From assembly GCF_030247195.1 (NCBI RefSeq), contig NC_080672.1, positions 158,479,167 to 158,543,166 on the forward strand: a DNA stretch of 64,000 nt. The letters run 5' to 3'. Position numbers and translations under genes: made by a program. Positions 22,321 to 33,321 of this stretch are shown here, one piece after another (within the stretch, counting starts at the first letter, position 1; each line of letters begins with the position of its first letter). This DNA is from Topomyia yanbarensis (lineage: Eukaryota; Arthropoda; Insecta; Diptera; Culicidae). The notes beneath the pieces were generated by a model. That model had not been told where the DNA came from, made no database searches, and saw only the letters and a list, made by a program, of their open reading frames with translations.

Positions 22321-23660
22321 TTTTGCCTTTCTCAATAGAAAGGTATTGCAATTGCTCTGAAAACCGACTTTTTAACGGAGGCCCGGAGGGCCGAGTGACA
22401 TATACCATTCGATTCAGTTCGTCGAGTTCGGCAAATGTCTGTGTGTGTGTATGTATGTGTGTATGTATGTATGTGTGTGTGTATGTGTGTGTGTATGTGA
22501 CCAAAAATGTCACTCATTTTTCTCAGAGATGGCTGAACCGATTTTGACAAACTTAGTCTCAAATGAAAGGTGCAACATTCCCATAGGCTGCTATTGAATT
22601 TCTAATGGATCCGACTTCCGGTTCCGGAATTACAGGGTGATAAGTACGAACACGCAGAAAATGTCGATTTTAAGAAATTCTGCAATGAATGTATAAAGGT
22701 GAAAATTTTTCCAAAATATGACCACAACTGCTTCGATTTGTAGTATTAGGTCACTAACATCCATTCAAAGTCTATTTGGCCACATTGGCCACCATCCTCG
22801 ATTCCGGAAGCCCCGGCGGAAGTATCTAAATTCAGAATAACAGTCACATCGGTTTCTCGGAGATGGCTAGACCGATTCGACTAAACTTGGCCTCAAATGA
22901 AAGATATTGCGTCCCCGTAAATGGCTATTTAATTTCACCCGATCCGACTTCAGGTTCCGGAGTTACAGGTTGTGGCGTGCGATCACATAGCAAATTGTGA
23001 TTCAAACCGATACTCCGATGAAAGCAAAAAAGGTAAAAATTTCGCTAAAATGTCTCTCAAACAACTTAAATTTGTTGTTCTAGGTCACCGACGGCCAACC
23101 AAACTTTCGTTGACTACATTGACCACCATAGACGGTTCCGGAAGTGCCCGGGAAAAGCGGCCATCTTTCAAAATTTACGAACTCACATCAGTTTCCCTGA
23201 AATGGTTGGGCCGATTTTCACAAACTTAGTTCCAAATGATAGCTATAATATCCCCACAGATGTCTATAAAATTTCGTACGGATCGCTTATATGGGTCCGG
23301 AAATATAGACTAAATCGTCCGGTCACATATGAAATTCCCATATAAGCCAGAACTCAATTTTTTTTTTCAAAGGGGGGACCCCATGAAATTTCAGAAATCG
23401 AATTCGTATTTTTGATGCCAAACATCTTTAAAATGCATGAAACGTCGAGATTTTATGTTATCTCGAAATTTTTTTTTTGTAAAAATCGACTTTTTGGGAC
23501 TTTGCCGATTTCGCACCTTTTTTCAATTCAATATTACCGTGGCTGTTTTTTTTTTCAAAATTTTAGAACTCGAACTCTTTTAATGAATATAAACAACGCA
23601 CACATTCTCGTGATTCATGATTGAGAAAGGCACAATTGCACCGCTAGGTGGATTAAAATA
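22321..23660 (+). repeat. L repeat, full length
   Basis: Starts with GCCTTTCTCAATAGAAAGG and ends GAGAAAGGCACAATTGCACC then GCTAGGTGGATTAAAA. The interior repeats a module: 'AGATGGCT..ACCGATT..ACAAACTT..CTCAAATGAAAG' followed by 'GATCCGACTTC.GGTTCCGGA.TTACAGG'. It occurs at least three times in degenerating form (about 22530, 22860 and 23200). No protein is evident. A second copy is at 58259-58987, and an inverse fragment at 33077-33310. Confidence 0.75.
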
Positions 23661-24250
23661 GATTTTTTCCTCTAGAACGGTATATTTCGGGGTTAGCCCA
23701 AATTTGATTGAGATTATAAGTGTCTTTTATATAAAAATATTTGAGGAACACGATGTCATTAGAATTTTCAAAACTAAAACATTCATATTGCGAGAAAAAT
23801 AAACTTTTTATATTGTACTAAAAATGGCATAGTTGGAAGCGCCGCCGCTAAAAAGTAATGTTTTTCTAAACTCTTTGAAAAATTTGCCGTTTGAAATTAG
23901 AGTAATTAAAACAGGAGATATAATTATAGGAAAATCAAAGGTTTCAGGTATTTCTCAAAATGGAGGGTCTTCCCTGGCTCGAGAAGTGATTCAAATAGCA
24001 TTTTTTGTATATTGGCCCTAGAAGAACAATTCCTTCAAAATTAGCTCAAATAAAGGTCGATTTCAAGTTTGCATCGAAGTGATTGAAACTTCGTAATGTT
24101 GTGTTTATTAATGACATTTTACACAGAAGAAGTGTAAAATGCCATTAATAAATGGCGGAAAGATTTTTGTTTTTCAAATTTAACAATTTAGTGAAGATTA
24201 TAGTTCAAAATAATACACGATCAACAGTATTTCATATAAGTCCGCTTAGA
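23661..24250. other. Non-coding stretch with one short hairpin
   Basis: No gene is seen. 24105-24124 pairs with 24132-24151 (20 bp, one mismatch, 7-nt loop), giving TTATTAATG..CATTTTACAC and its complement. Confidence 0.45.
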
Positions 24251-25420
24251 GCTTAGAGAAAGCTTAGAATATTCTTTTCGTTCTCTCTGTCGTTGCCTAG
24301 AGCCACTCGCAGACTCGTCGAATCGATGTTGTGCATCCTTCGAGCTTCGTCGTACTTCCTGCAGTGGAGAATCACATGACGGACATCAGCAGTTATCCCG
24401 CAGCAGTCGCAAACTGGTGGAGCTTCTTTTGCAGCAGGAACTCGTGCGATAGTCAGGTGTGTCCAATTCGGAGTCGGGTAAGCACTCGCTAATCAGCCGA
24501 GTTCTTACGGTCATTCCACTTCACCGTGTCAAATTGGCTTTCACGAAGATTGACTTCAGTGGACCTGACCACTGATTTCGAAACAGATATATCCATTTCA
24601 CATGCTTCTTTATGTACCACACGATTTGGGGTTTGGGTGCTGCTAACCCGATTTGCAGTAGAGACGCACTGAGCCCTGCGACACACCATTTTCCTACGGA
24701 TGTGCTGGCGACAAATGTCCCTCGACGTTAACCTGGAGCGTTTTTTCGGCCAGAAAACTGTCCATCCTTATCATTCTTTCACGTATCTGCCATGTCTGTA
24801 GTGCTCGTAGGATGCGATATCTCCAGGTGGTGTCGTATGCCTTGGATAAATCTAGTAAAGCTATCAGACAGTGTTCGTCACGATCCGGTAATGATCTCTC
24901 CAACTCCGCAAAGTATATGTCAATGCCCCGTCCAGACCTAAAGACATGTTTTCTTTTGTCAAGACGATTCGATTTTAGTTCGGTGGTTTACCGTTAGTTG
25001 ACTATTCGTTTGAAAACCTTCGCCATACAGCTCGTTTAAGTGATTGGACGAAATGCAGCTGGGCCCGCGTTACTAGAGTTTGGCTTTGGAATTGGTACGT
25101 TGATTGCCGGTTCGCCAATAGGGTGGAAATACACCACTGTGCCATTTTCTGTTGAAGAGCACGCAGTTTTCACGAACAATGGTAGTCGCTGGAGCATTGG
25201 GTAACCGACGCAGTCCGGTACTGAAGAGCCACTTCGTCCTTTGTCGAGTGTCCACAGCAGCTCATTTATTGAAGTCGGAATTATACATACCATCGGTAAC
25301 TGGTGAGAATCTTATGCGGTTTCGTTCGGCGTTTTCCTTCTTCCTCTGGAGTAATGACGACTACCATATGAGCGGTTCAAACTTGAAAGAATGACGCAGA
25401 GTACTGCACTCGGACGATTT
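24250..25420 (-). mobile_element. I-like non-LTR retrotransposon remnant
   Basis: Reading the minus strand, 25293-25036 gives ELLWTLDKGRSG, VGYPMLQRLPLFVK and IPKPNSSNAGPAAFRPIT, the N-terminal part of a reverse transcriptase. 24903-24694 gives ALLDLSKAYDTTWR, an RT block. 24490-24262 gives a cysteine-histidine tail, VCDCCGITADVRHVILHCRKY, as in the C-terminus of I/Jockey-like elements. In-frame stops and frameshifts separate these pieces, and the FADD active-site segment is missing. It is dead. The clade is from memory of the motif style. Confidence 0.75.
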
Positions 25421-26179
25421 TGGAGAAAGGACCAGTTGGCGATTTCACGAAGCTTTAGCTTCCCATGGCTCTACATTTTCTGACAGAGTGAAGTTATGGA
25501 GTATTCAAATGTTTACCACTGTTGAGGAAAGCAAAAGTAGAACAAAGCTAGTGTCAGACCTTCGTGAGACCTCAAGAAGTAACTTTTGGAGGTATTCGTC
25601 AATGTAGATTTGTCGGTAGACGGTTCCAGATTTAATAAAAAATAACTGGCTTATTTTGACACATCTACAGATCGCATGCCACACATAAAACTTTTTGTGT
25701 AATTCGACAGCTTCATCTTAGGCCAATTAAAAAAATTTGCTACTTGAAAGTTTGCTTTTTTTAAACCAAAGCTTTGAAAGTTATAACTCACCGTGGAAGA
25801 GCCGGAATATTAATATATGCTGTTACTTAGTGTAGAATTAGAATTCATCCTTTACGGCTATAGTACAGAAGAAATCTAAAACGTTGGTACACAATCGGGA
25901 ATAACGAATCAGAAAAGGTGATTCACTCAATATAGAATGGATAGAGGTTATGATGCAAAACATAAGGTCCGCCCAGGTTAAGTCTTTGGTACGGATCAAT
26001 ACCTTGACCTAGAACCTCCTAGCATGTTGTTAGTCGCCTCTTACAATATGGGAGCAGGTTCCCAGTGCTTCTCTTATTGTCTGAAATAGTGCAAATTGCA
26101 TTACAAAGATATAGAAAAACTAGTGTTAAGCATTAATAAGCCGCTTTTTTTACAAAGATTCAATGTACTGTACTGAGTA
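25421..26179. other. Non-coding stretch, possibly retroelement 3' debris
   Basis: No gene. The GTTGTTAGTCGCCTCTTACA word at about 26027 resembles tails of insect LINEs, but I cannot assign it. Confidence 0.35.
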
Positions 26180-26840
26180 GGGTTCGTCGCGGTGCGGATG
26201 TGGACGGTAAATGGATAGTCCGCACCGCAACCGCAAAAAAATAATAAAACCGCACCGCTTACCGCAACTGCATTGCATTTACCGCACCGCACCGCGCGGT
26301 AATGCGGTAAAAATCATGCATTTTAAAAATTGTGTTGAAAAATTAATCATTTGTTTTGTGTAGCCATATATAATAAAATGTTATTCTTATTTACACGAAA
26401 ATTATCTTTGATGGACTCCTCAGAATGCAACATTTATAAAAATATTCAACTTTGCAAGTTTTATTAACACTTTTTCTCGATTTATTTTATTTATTTATTT
26501 TATTTTAAACTTTGCGTGAAGCGAACTGATCAAAACTTTTGTACATTATAGTGTATCAATTCAATAACATGCTGTAATTTCGTATCAACATTAGAATAGG
26601 GCTAATAAGATTTGTAAACAATCTTTTGTTTTACTGATTTCTCTTAATTTGTTATATTTTCACCACAGAAGACATTTGAAATTGATTCTACCAAGGGTAA
26701 AGATGTTGATTCATGTGTATCTTTCATGAAATTCAACTCGACAGCGGAATAATGAGCGAAATAAGTTTGTTAACAAAAATCTCATTAGCCCTTTTGAAGA
26801 ATTGATATTGAATTTTTCCATGCAAAAATATCGACAAACG

Positions 26841-27790
26841 ACTCGTTGACGAAGCTTTTTGTAGAACGTCTCTGGAAAGAACATGATTTGCGGTGTTACC
26901 TGCCATTCAAAAACTACTTAACCGATTTCTTTCAAACTTTTAATACAGATTCTTTGTAAAAATACCTAACCCCTACGTTTAAGTTTCGAGATAAATTTTC
27001 AATTAAGGCAAAAACTGGCCAAACTATGCAAAATTTGGCATCTGGGCTAACTTTGACACTTGTCACAATATGAAGGAAGACCTTGAGGGAGAGAAGGTGA
27101 GAAACACAAAAAATCGCAATGCCCTACACTAACTTCCAAAGCTTTACTTTCAAAAAGTTACAAAATACTCCTAACTGAAAAATATTATTTGTTAATTAGG
27201 TAGAAAATATTCCCAGTTGGACGAACAATGGACGCGCGCGAAAAAAAATTCCTCCAAATTCGTTTGGTTTGATGGTGATAATTGCATTCTTTGGATTGTT
27301 TTTAATTCGTAGTATCATTAGTTCATCTCTAAGTTCTCCAAATTAATCAAAATTCACAGTATAGAAAATGTCATCGAAAACGATTCATAATTCCACGATT
27401 GCCAAGAGGAATCAGGAGAAAGTATGCATTTTGTAATGGATTTGACAGTAAAATTCAATTGTTTTTCAATGATTGTATTTTGCGTTTTATGTATTTGAAA
27501 AGGTTCGTTTGTAAATTTTTTCATTGAAGTATAAAATAAATAGTTTTCTAAATATGTCGCAAAAATAATTGCACCAAATTATATTGGACACAGCTTATAG
27601 ATTTTTTTCTTAGTAACAGTATGTTTTATCATATTTGAATGACCAAAATGTAAAAAGTCAAGTAGCTATAAGTCGAAAGGAGATTATATTCGGATTTCTT
27701 TTCAAATCATTGTCAAGTCTATGGAAATTAGAGCAATTAAATGTTTATCATGTTTCTCTATTGTAGGGTAATAAATAAAACTCGAACGTT

Positions 27791-27830
<40 letters not shown>

Positions 27831-28038
27831 TTCCTAATAATGACATTGCCAAGCATTCGTTCAGAAAATAAATCAAGTTGCGTCCTTCTCAAATGGTAAA
27901 AGTCATAGTTTTAATTCACTTTTTAATGCAGACTACACACTTTATCAATTATTTTTTGAAGTGCGGTTGCGGTAATACCGCGCGGTAGGAGCTCACTTCC
28001 CGCAGCGCATCTTCGGGTAAAAGTGTCTCACCGCACCA
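26841..28038 (+). repeat. Internal direct repeat, first copy
   Basis: From ACTCGTTGACGAAGC to the GTCTCACCGCACC zone it parallels 28254-29468 at an offset of about 1,410 bp. It starts with family F sequence (CGTAGAACGTCTCTGG-like) and includes a GA tract at 27793-27828. Confidence 0.85.
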
Positions 28039-28253
28039 CGGCACAGTGGTCGCAATGGTACCAAAACGTGCGTTTAATTAATTGTGCTCTAGGAGTTGAT
28101 CTTAGTGATTTGTTGTGTTAGGAATACTTCTTTGGAATGTAAACCCCCTTCTTTTGATATATACCGAATTGTGATTAATCCACCTAAAAGTGAGATAGAA
28201 AATTTATTTCTACTAACTTTCGAGATAGAGTCATAATGTCAATGACAAAGTTG

Positions 28254-29198
28254 ACTCGTTGACGAAGCTTTTTGTAGAACGTCTCTGGAAAGAACATGAT
28301 TTGCGGTGTTACCTGCCATTCAAAAACTACTTAACCGATTTCTTTCAAACTTTTAATACAGATTCTTTGTAAAAATACCTAACCCCTACGTTTATGTTTC
28401 GAGATAAATTTTCAATTAAGGCAAAAACTGTCCAAACTATGCAAAATTTGGCATCTGGGCTAACTTTGACACTTGTCACAATATGAAGGAAGACCTTGAG
28501 GGAGACTTTGAGAAACACAAAAAATCGCAATGCCCTACACTAACTTCCAAAGCTTTACTTTCAAAAAGTTACAAAATACTCCTAACTGAAAAATATTATT
28601 TGTTAATTAGGTAGAAAATATTCCCAGTTGGACGAACAATGGACGCGCGCGAAAAAAAATTCCTCCAAATTCGTTTGGTTTGATGGTGATAATTGCATTC
28701 TTTGGATTGTTTTTAAGTCGTAGTATCATTAGTTCATCTCTAAGTTCTCCAAATTAATCAAAATTCACAGTTGAGAAAATGTCATCGAAAACGATTCATA
28801 ATTCCACGATTGCCAAGAGGAATCAGGAGAAATTATGCATTTTGTAATGGATTTGACAGTAAAATTCAATTGTTTTTCAATGATTGGATTTTGCGTTTTA
28901 TGTATTTGAAAAGGTTCGTTTGTAAATTTCATTGAAGTATAAAATAAATAGTTTTCAAAATATGTCGCAAAAAAATGGTGCCAAATTATATTGGACACAG
29001 CTTATAGATTTTATTTCTTAGTAACAGTATGTTTTATCATATTTGAATGACCAAAATGCAAAAAATCAAGTAGCGATAGGTCGAATACAGATTATATTCG
29101 AATTTATTTTCAGATCATTGTCAAGTCTTTGTAAATTGGAGCAATTAAATGTTTATCATGTTTCTCTATTGTAGGGTAATAAATAAAACTCGGACGTT

Positions 29199-29260
<62 letters not shown>

Positions 29261-29468
29261 TTCCTAATAACGATTTTGCTAAGCATTCGTTCAGAAAATA
29301 AATCTAGTTGCGTTCTTCTCAAATGGTAAAAGTCATAGTTTTAATTCACTTTTTAATGCAGACTGTAGACTTTATCAATTATTTTTTGAAGTGCGGTTGC
29401 GGTAATACCGCGCGGTAAAAGCTCATTTCCCGCACCGCATCCGCGGGAAAAAGCGTCTCACAGCACCG
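28254..29468 (+). repeat. Internal direct repeat, second copy
   Basis: Diverged by scattered substitutions and small indels from 26841-28038. The GA tract here (29201-29258) is 58 bp against 36 bp in the first copy. Confidence 0.85.
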
Positions 29469-29744
29469 CGGGTGCGGTAAATACCATGCGGTTGCAGTAA
29501 TTACCGCAACTGCGACGAACCCTAGTACTGAGGATAAAAACGCGTTTTCGCGGAACAATTTAAAAATAAAAATGGATGAACGACGCCGTAACTGATACAG
29601 CTGATCCACGGTAGCAGTCGAAATGACAGTCGTCAATGATATTCTGTACCTATGCAATAAGCTATTGCCCAATTTCACTCTAATGATGAAGTACAGTTAC
29701 ATTTCGTAGGAGCTCAGAGATACGCTTATATTTAGAGGAAGGAC

Positions 29745-30090
29745 AATATTTTACCTTGTTTCGAAAGTATTTGTCTTAAAATGTACGGCATTTTATTAAT
29801 AAAAATTGCGAAAGGTGACTTTTTTTTCAAACGTTGCATTCTAAGGAGCCCGCCACAGTTAAATTTCGTGTAAATAAGAATAACATTTTATTATATATGA
29901 TTACACAAAATATGTAAATGAATAATTTTTCAACACTATTTTTAAAAATACATCAATTTTACCGCAATTGTCACATGGTGCAGTGCGGTAAATGCAGTGC
30001 GGTTGCGGTAAGCCGTGCGGCTTTATTGTTTTTTTGCGGATGTGGTGCGGACAATCTATTTACTACCCGCATCCGCACCATTACGAACCC
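29745..30090 (+). mobile_element. Family E transposon, right-end fragment
   Basis: Matches the right third of 54069-55824 (ATAAGAATAACATTTTATTA, then the GCGGT zone) and ends ACGAACCC before TA. The left part is missing. Confidence 0.7.
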
Positions 30091-30244
30091 TAATTATCCA
30101 TAGTGCGTTGAAAGTTATAAAATTTAGACGTATTTACGTAGTTTATATCACAATCTGGACTCGTTTCTGATTTTCTTTTTATTATTTTTTGTAAGCAGCT
30201 TTACCCATTTCAGTAAATTGTATCAAATTTGCGGTCTTCCCAAC

Positions 30245-30394
30245 ATGCGTACAATGCCTAATTCGAATGATTTACGACCGCAAAGTATCCATAGAAGCGC
30301 AGGTGTGCCGAAATCTATCGGTATCGATAAATTTCTACCTAGCGAACGTCGAGCCACTGTATACCATATTAGGCGTCGTTATTTATTTTATTGA
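30245..30394 (+). CDS. Possible 49-residue ORF, unassigned
   Basis: MRTMPNSNDLRPQSIH... ends RRRYLFY. It is basic, with no signal peptide and no known domain. An AATAAA-like word (at about 30426) lies downstream. Codon choice looks balanced, but a frame this short arises easily by chance. Listed only as a weak candidate. Confidence 0.12.
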   Translation: MRTMPNSNDLRPQSIHRSAGVPKSIGIDKFLPSERRATVYHIRRRYLFY

Positions 30395-31926
30395 TTGGTC
30401 CCGCATACACCCCGAATTTTCGATAAAATAAATCGTCGCCGAACAGGAAAGAAAAGACCAACATAATGTAGAAAGCAAAGCGAGAATGACAGAATCCACA
30501 GTGCATTTGTATACACATCTTAGGTGGACAGTGGTTTAAAATTTGTGGTTTCATCAAATAATAGCTTTCGGTGCTCACGACTGTCGTTTGCAGCTGCCAT
30601 TCTGAGGTAAAAGGACATGTACATACAAAACGATGCAGCAAGATAACATTATTTCCGAGGGAGGTGGCACTCAGTACATTCACATAATATCACTGTAAGC
30701 AAGCACAATGGGAGGGATGCGCATTGAAAAATTAGTCACGGGGCGAATCGTGATACGTCTTAATTTGTACTGCCCATTTTATAACTGATTCCTAAAGGAC
30801 AACGAAAGTTAGTTATGGTTCAAATTGTTCAGTTGGTAAATGAATTGATCATTAATTTTTGTCACTATGGGCCATTGTTTCCGTTTCGTGATAGATTTCC
30901 CCTCGAAGACTGTCTTCAAATAGAGTAATTTCTACACCGCTGAATCGCGGAACTTTTGAACAAATAACTCATGTCTTGCCAAGCAAGGAAGTTTTATCTT
31001 CAATAATTACAAAGGCAGAAGTTTTCCAGCTTCTAAGCGGAAAGTAATTTTCTTCCTCTTTGAGTTTGGGTGAATGAAAAATGAGCCACTCATATTAGAT
31101 AAGCCAAACTGTGCGCTCATAGCTAGCATCATCGTCGCTGCTACGATGAAAGCACGGTACCCAAATGCCGTAGGAAAACTTTCCCGCTTCCCATACGTAC
31201 CCATAGAGGAGTAAGTTTAATAAATTTGTTTATTAAGAAAATAACATTATACTATACACTATCTTCTTCGGAAATAAGTTTACGTTACACGTCTTTTCAG
31301 ACTCACGTCTCGGTATCTCGTTCCTGCCTTGACCCGACAGACGCTAATCTAAGTATGTACAAGTTTATTTCCCGCTTCCATTTGTTTGCCAAACAATCCT
31401 CATTCACTGGAACTAAGTAGGCGCTTTCAATACAAATAGTGTTGATAAATAGTTTTTGCACTTCATTTATTTCTTGAATCCATTCATGGCACTTCGAGTG
31501 ATCTATCGGAAATGTGTAGAGTCCTGTATAGGAGCGTTTCGCATGTTATGTTGTTGAATGCCCAAACGCAGCGCCGAAAAATGATATCAGTAAATTTTGA
31601 CAGGTAATATGTGGGTTGTCAAAATTTTCTACTGCCGTCGTTCCGCTGCATTACGATAATTATGATTAGGCCTATGGGTCTTAACAGAATACTCTGTCAC
31701 TTACTGGTGGTAAAAGCCCTGTTTAGAAAATCTGCCTAATGATGAATTGCTTTCTGCACTACGCTCTTCCCATCTTAGCAGCTTTATAACAATATCAAAT
31801 TAGCAGGTATTCTATTCAAAACGTCAGATTATATTGTTTAACTTGGTTAATTAGTTGTTGTAATTGCCGTTATTGGTATAATGAAGTTCAATCACAGAAT
31901 TTCATTTTTTACCCAGGAATTTCCTC
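30395..31926. other. Unique-looking stretch without a clear gene
   Basis: A minus-strand frame at 31204-31007 has balanced codons and one hydrophobic segment (FIVAATMMLAMSAQFGL). I could not find a consistent splice partner for it, so it is not called as a gene. No repeats are recognised here. Confidence 0.35.
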
Positions 31927-32207
31927 ACTGAAAAAATAAATTCGTAAATAGAACGAAAATTATTATACAATGCACGAGTCCATTCGCCGTTTTTTGCAAC
32001 GAAGTATTGTAAAAACATTGGATTCATTCATTGCACGATCTGAAAGTTTTTGTGATTTTACATTTTTAGTGTATATTACACAAAAGTTTTAACGAAACTA
32101 TTTGTCGTAAATGAAAAGAAATGTTTTGTTATTTAATGTTTGTATATACAAGTACGAAAGATTTCGTTGGTTGCACGAATTCAATTTCGTCTGTTAATTT
32201 TTTCATT
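31927..32207. mobile_element. Candidate small MITE
   Basis: CTGAAAAAATAAATTCGT at the left is loosely inverted by ACGAA..AATTTTTTCATTCG at the right. The interior is rich in TTCGT/ACGAA words. No target duplication is seen. Confidence 0.35.
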
Positions 32208-33076
32208 CGATGTTTTAGAATCGATGTTTGACAACAACGATCGTTCTGCTTTTCAAACTGCTCACAATTATTGAGTACTAGAATGATATATGTATTTTTT
32301 GTTCGTGATATTTACGGTAAATGTTTACGAAAGTGTATTTACACTCTTGTAGTAACCATTTTTTGTGAAGAAATATTGTTGAGATTTTTTGGTAAAAACC
32401 GTGAATTGCCCGTGGGTGGGTTAGTGACGAATCTAATTCGCTAATGATGTTTTTTTTGATAACTTGAATGAAAAACTTCCTAATATTTACGTACATCATT
32501 AGGGGCTCTTACATGGACAAAAAATGTCATAATTTAGTAATGGCATGACAGAAATTGCATAGAAATTTTGTTATTAGTCCTCTCACACGATTATTAAAAG
32601 CGACATTACTGCTCAGTAATGACATTACTTATACCTCGTATACTTTTTCGATTTTGTCATATCGATATTTTAATACGCGGATGAGCTAATTGATTTTTCG
32701 AGCTAAAATGGCAAACACATAAAGTGAATTCTGTGATCGATTCGATTCAATTCGACAGAAATTATTCGGTTGGATGGCGGCCGGTTTGATGTATTTGCAA
32801 GCAGAAGGGAATGGGATTGTGCATTAAGTGCAAACGGAATTCCTACTATTCAGCTTTTTAAGTGACTCATGCCCAGAAAGCTAGGCTTCTGAATGGAAGA
32901 GGAAAGGAGGATTTGATGAGAAGTGCAACCAACCGTTTGTTACAGTATCAAAATGGGTTAATTTGGGCGTTAGTAAGCCAGAATTACAAACCCCAGAAAT
33001 TTAAACAATATTTTCTGAATTTTTGCGTAATTCAGATAGTAAGGTGGTACCGGTTTATATGGGAATCTGATGCGTG
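32208..33076. other. No gene seen
   Basis: AT-rich sequence with short frames only. Confidence 0.35.
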
Positions 33077-33310
33077 ACAGCACTCTTCAACTCGTAGTTC
33101 CGGAACCAGAGCTCTGATCCATAGAAAATTCAACCATAGCCTACGGCGATGCTACATCTTTCATTTGAATATAAAAATTATGAATTCGGTCCAGCCATCT
33201 CTGAGAAAAGTAGGTGAGATTTCTAAGGGAAAAAGGCATGTGTAACCGCAAGTTTTAACTCATAACTACGGGAGCAGAACCCCGATCCAAGAGAGATTCG
33301 CAGCAGTTAA
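33077..33310 (-). repeat. L repeat fragment, inverse
   Basis: Carries the complement of the L module (CAGCCATCTCTGAGAAA, CTTTCATTTGAATAT, GTTCCGGAACC), so an internal piece of the repeat seen at 22321-23660. Confidence 0.6.
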
Positions 33311-33321
33311 TTAAAACACTA

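Larger units (their letters stand above)
12138..22580 (+). repeat. Three-copy tandem array of a ~3.48 kb unit
   Basis: Units 12138-15616 (3,479 bp), 15617-19098 (3,482 bp) and 19099-22580 (3,482 bp) are head to tail and almost identical. Differences noticed are a handful of single bases, for example CCGCACG versus CCGTACG at about 19948 and CAGGCAAT versus CAGGAAAT at about 22016, plus length changes in a T-run and a TG repeat. Each unit holds unique-looking sequence, a family A MITE, a minisatellite, a dead DD37E element and the 5' end of the L repeat. The junction CAACATTC|GCGTGCTAGG shares only one base between the two breakpoints. Confidence 0.95.
26180..29522 (-). mobile_element. ACCGC-rich TIR transposon, family E (copy 1, 3.3 kb)
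   Basis: TA-flanked. The left end is GGGTTCGTCGCGGTGCGG and the right end CTGCGACGAACCC. Both subterminal zones are packed with GCGGT/ACCGC words. It is the inverse orientation of 54069-55824 but nearly twice as long because its interior contains two copies of a ~1.2 kb block and family F-like sequence. No transposase frame is recognised. Confidence 0.8.

Noticed and set aside
12138..22580. Array produced by repeated transposition of the DD37E element
   Set aside because: The repeated unit includes long flanks on both sides and identical junctions, and the transposase is dead in all copies.
29110..29322. Frame with a long SLSLSLSL run
   Set aside because: Translation of a GA microsatellite.
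30369..31204. Minus-strand two-exon gene joining 31204-31007 with 30691-30369
   Set aside because: A good acceptor-like site exists at about 30692, but the only donor considered gives a phase that hits a stop at once.
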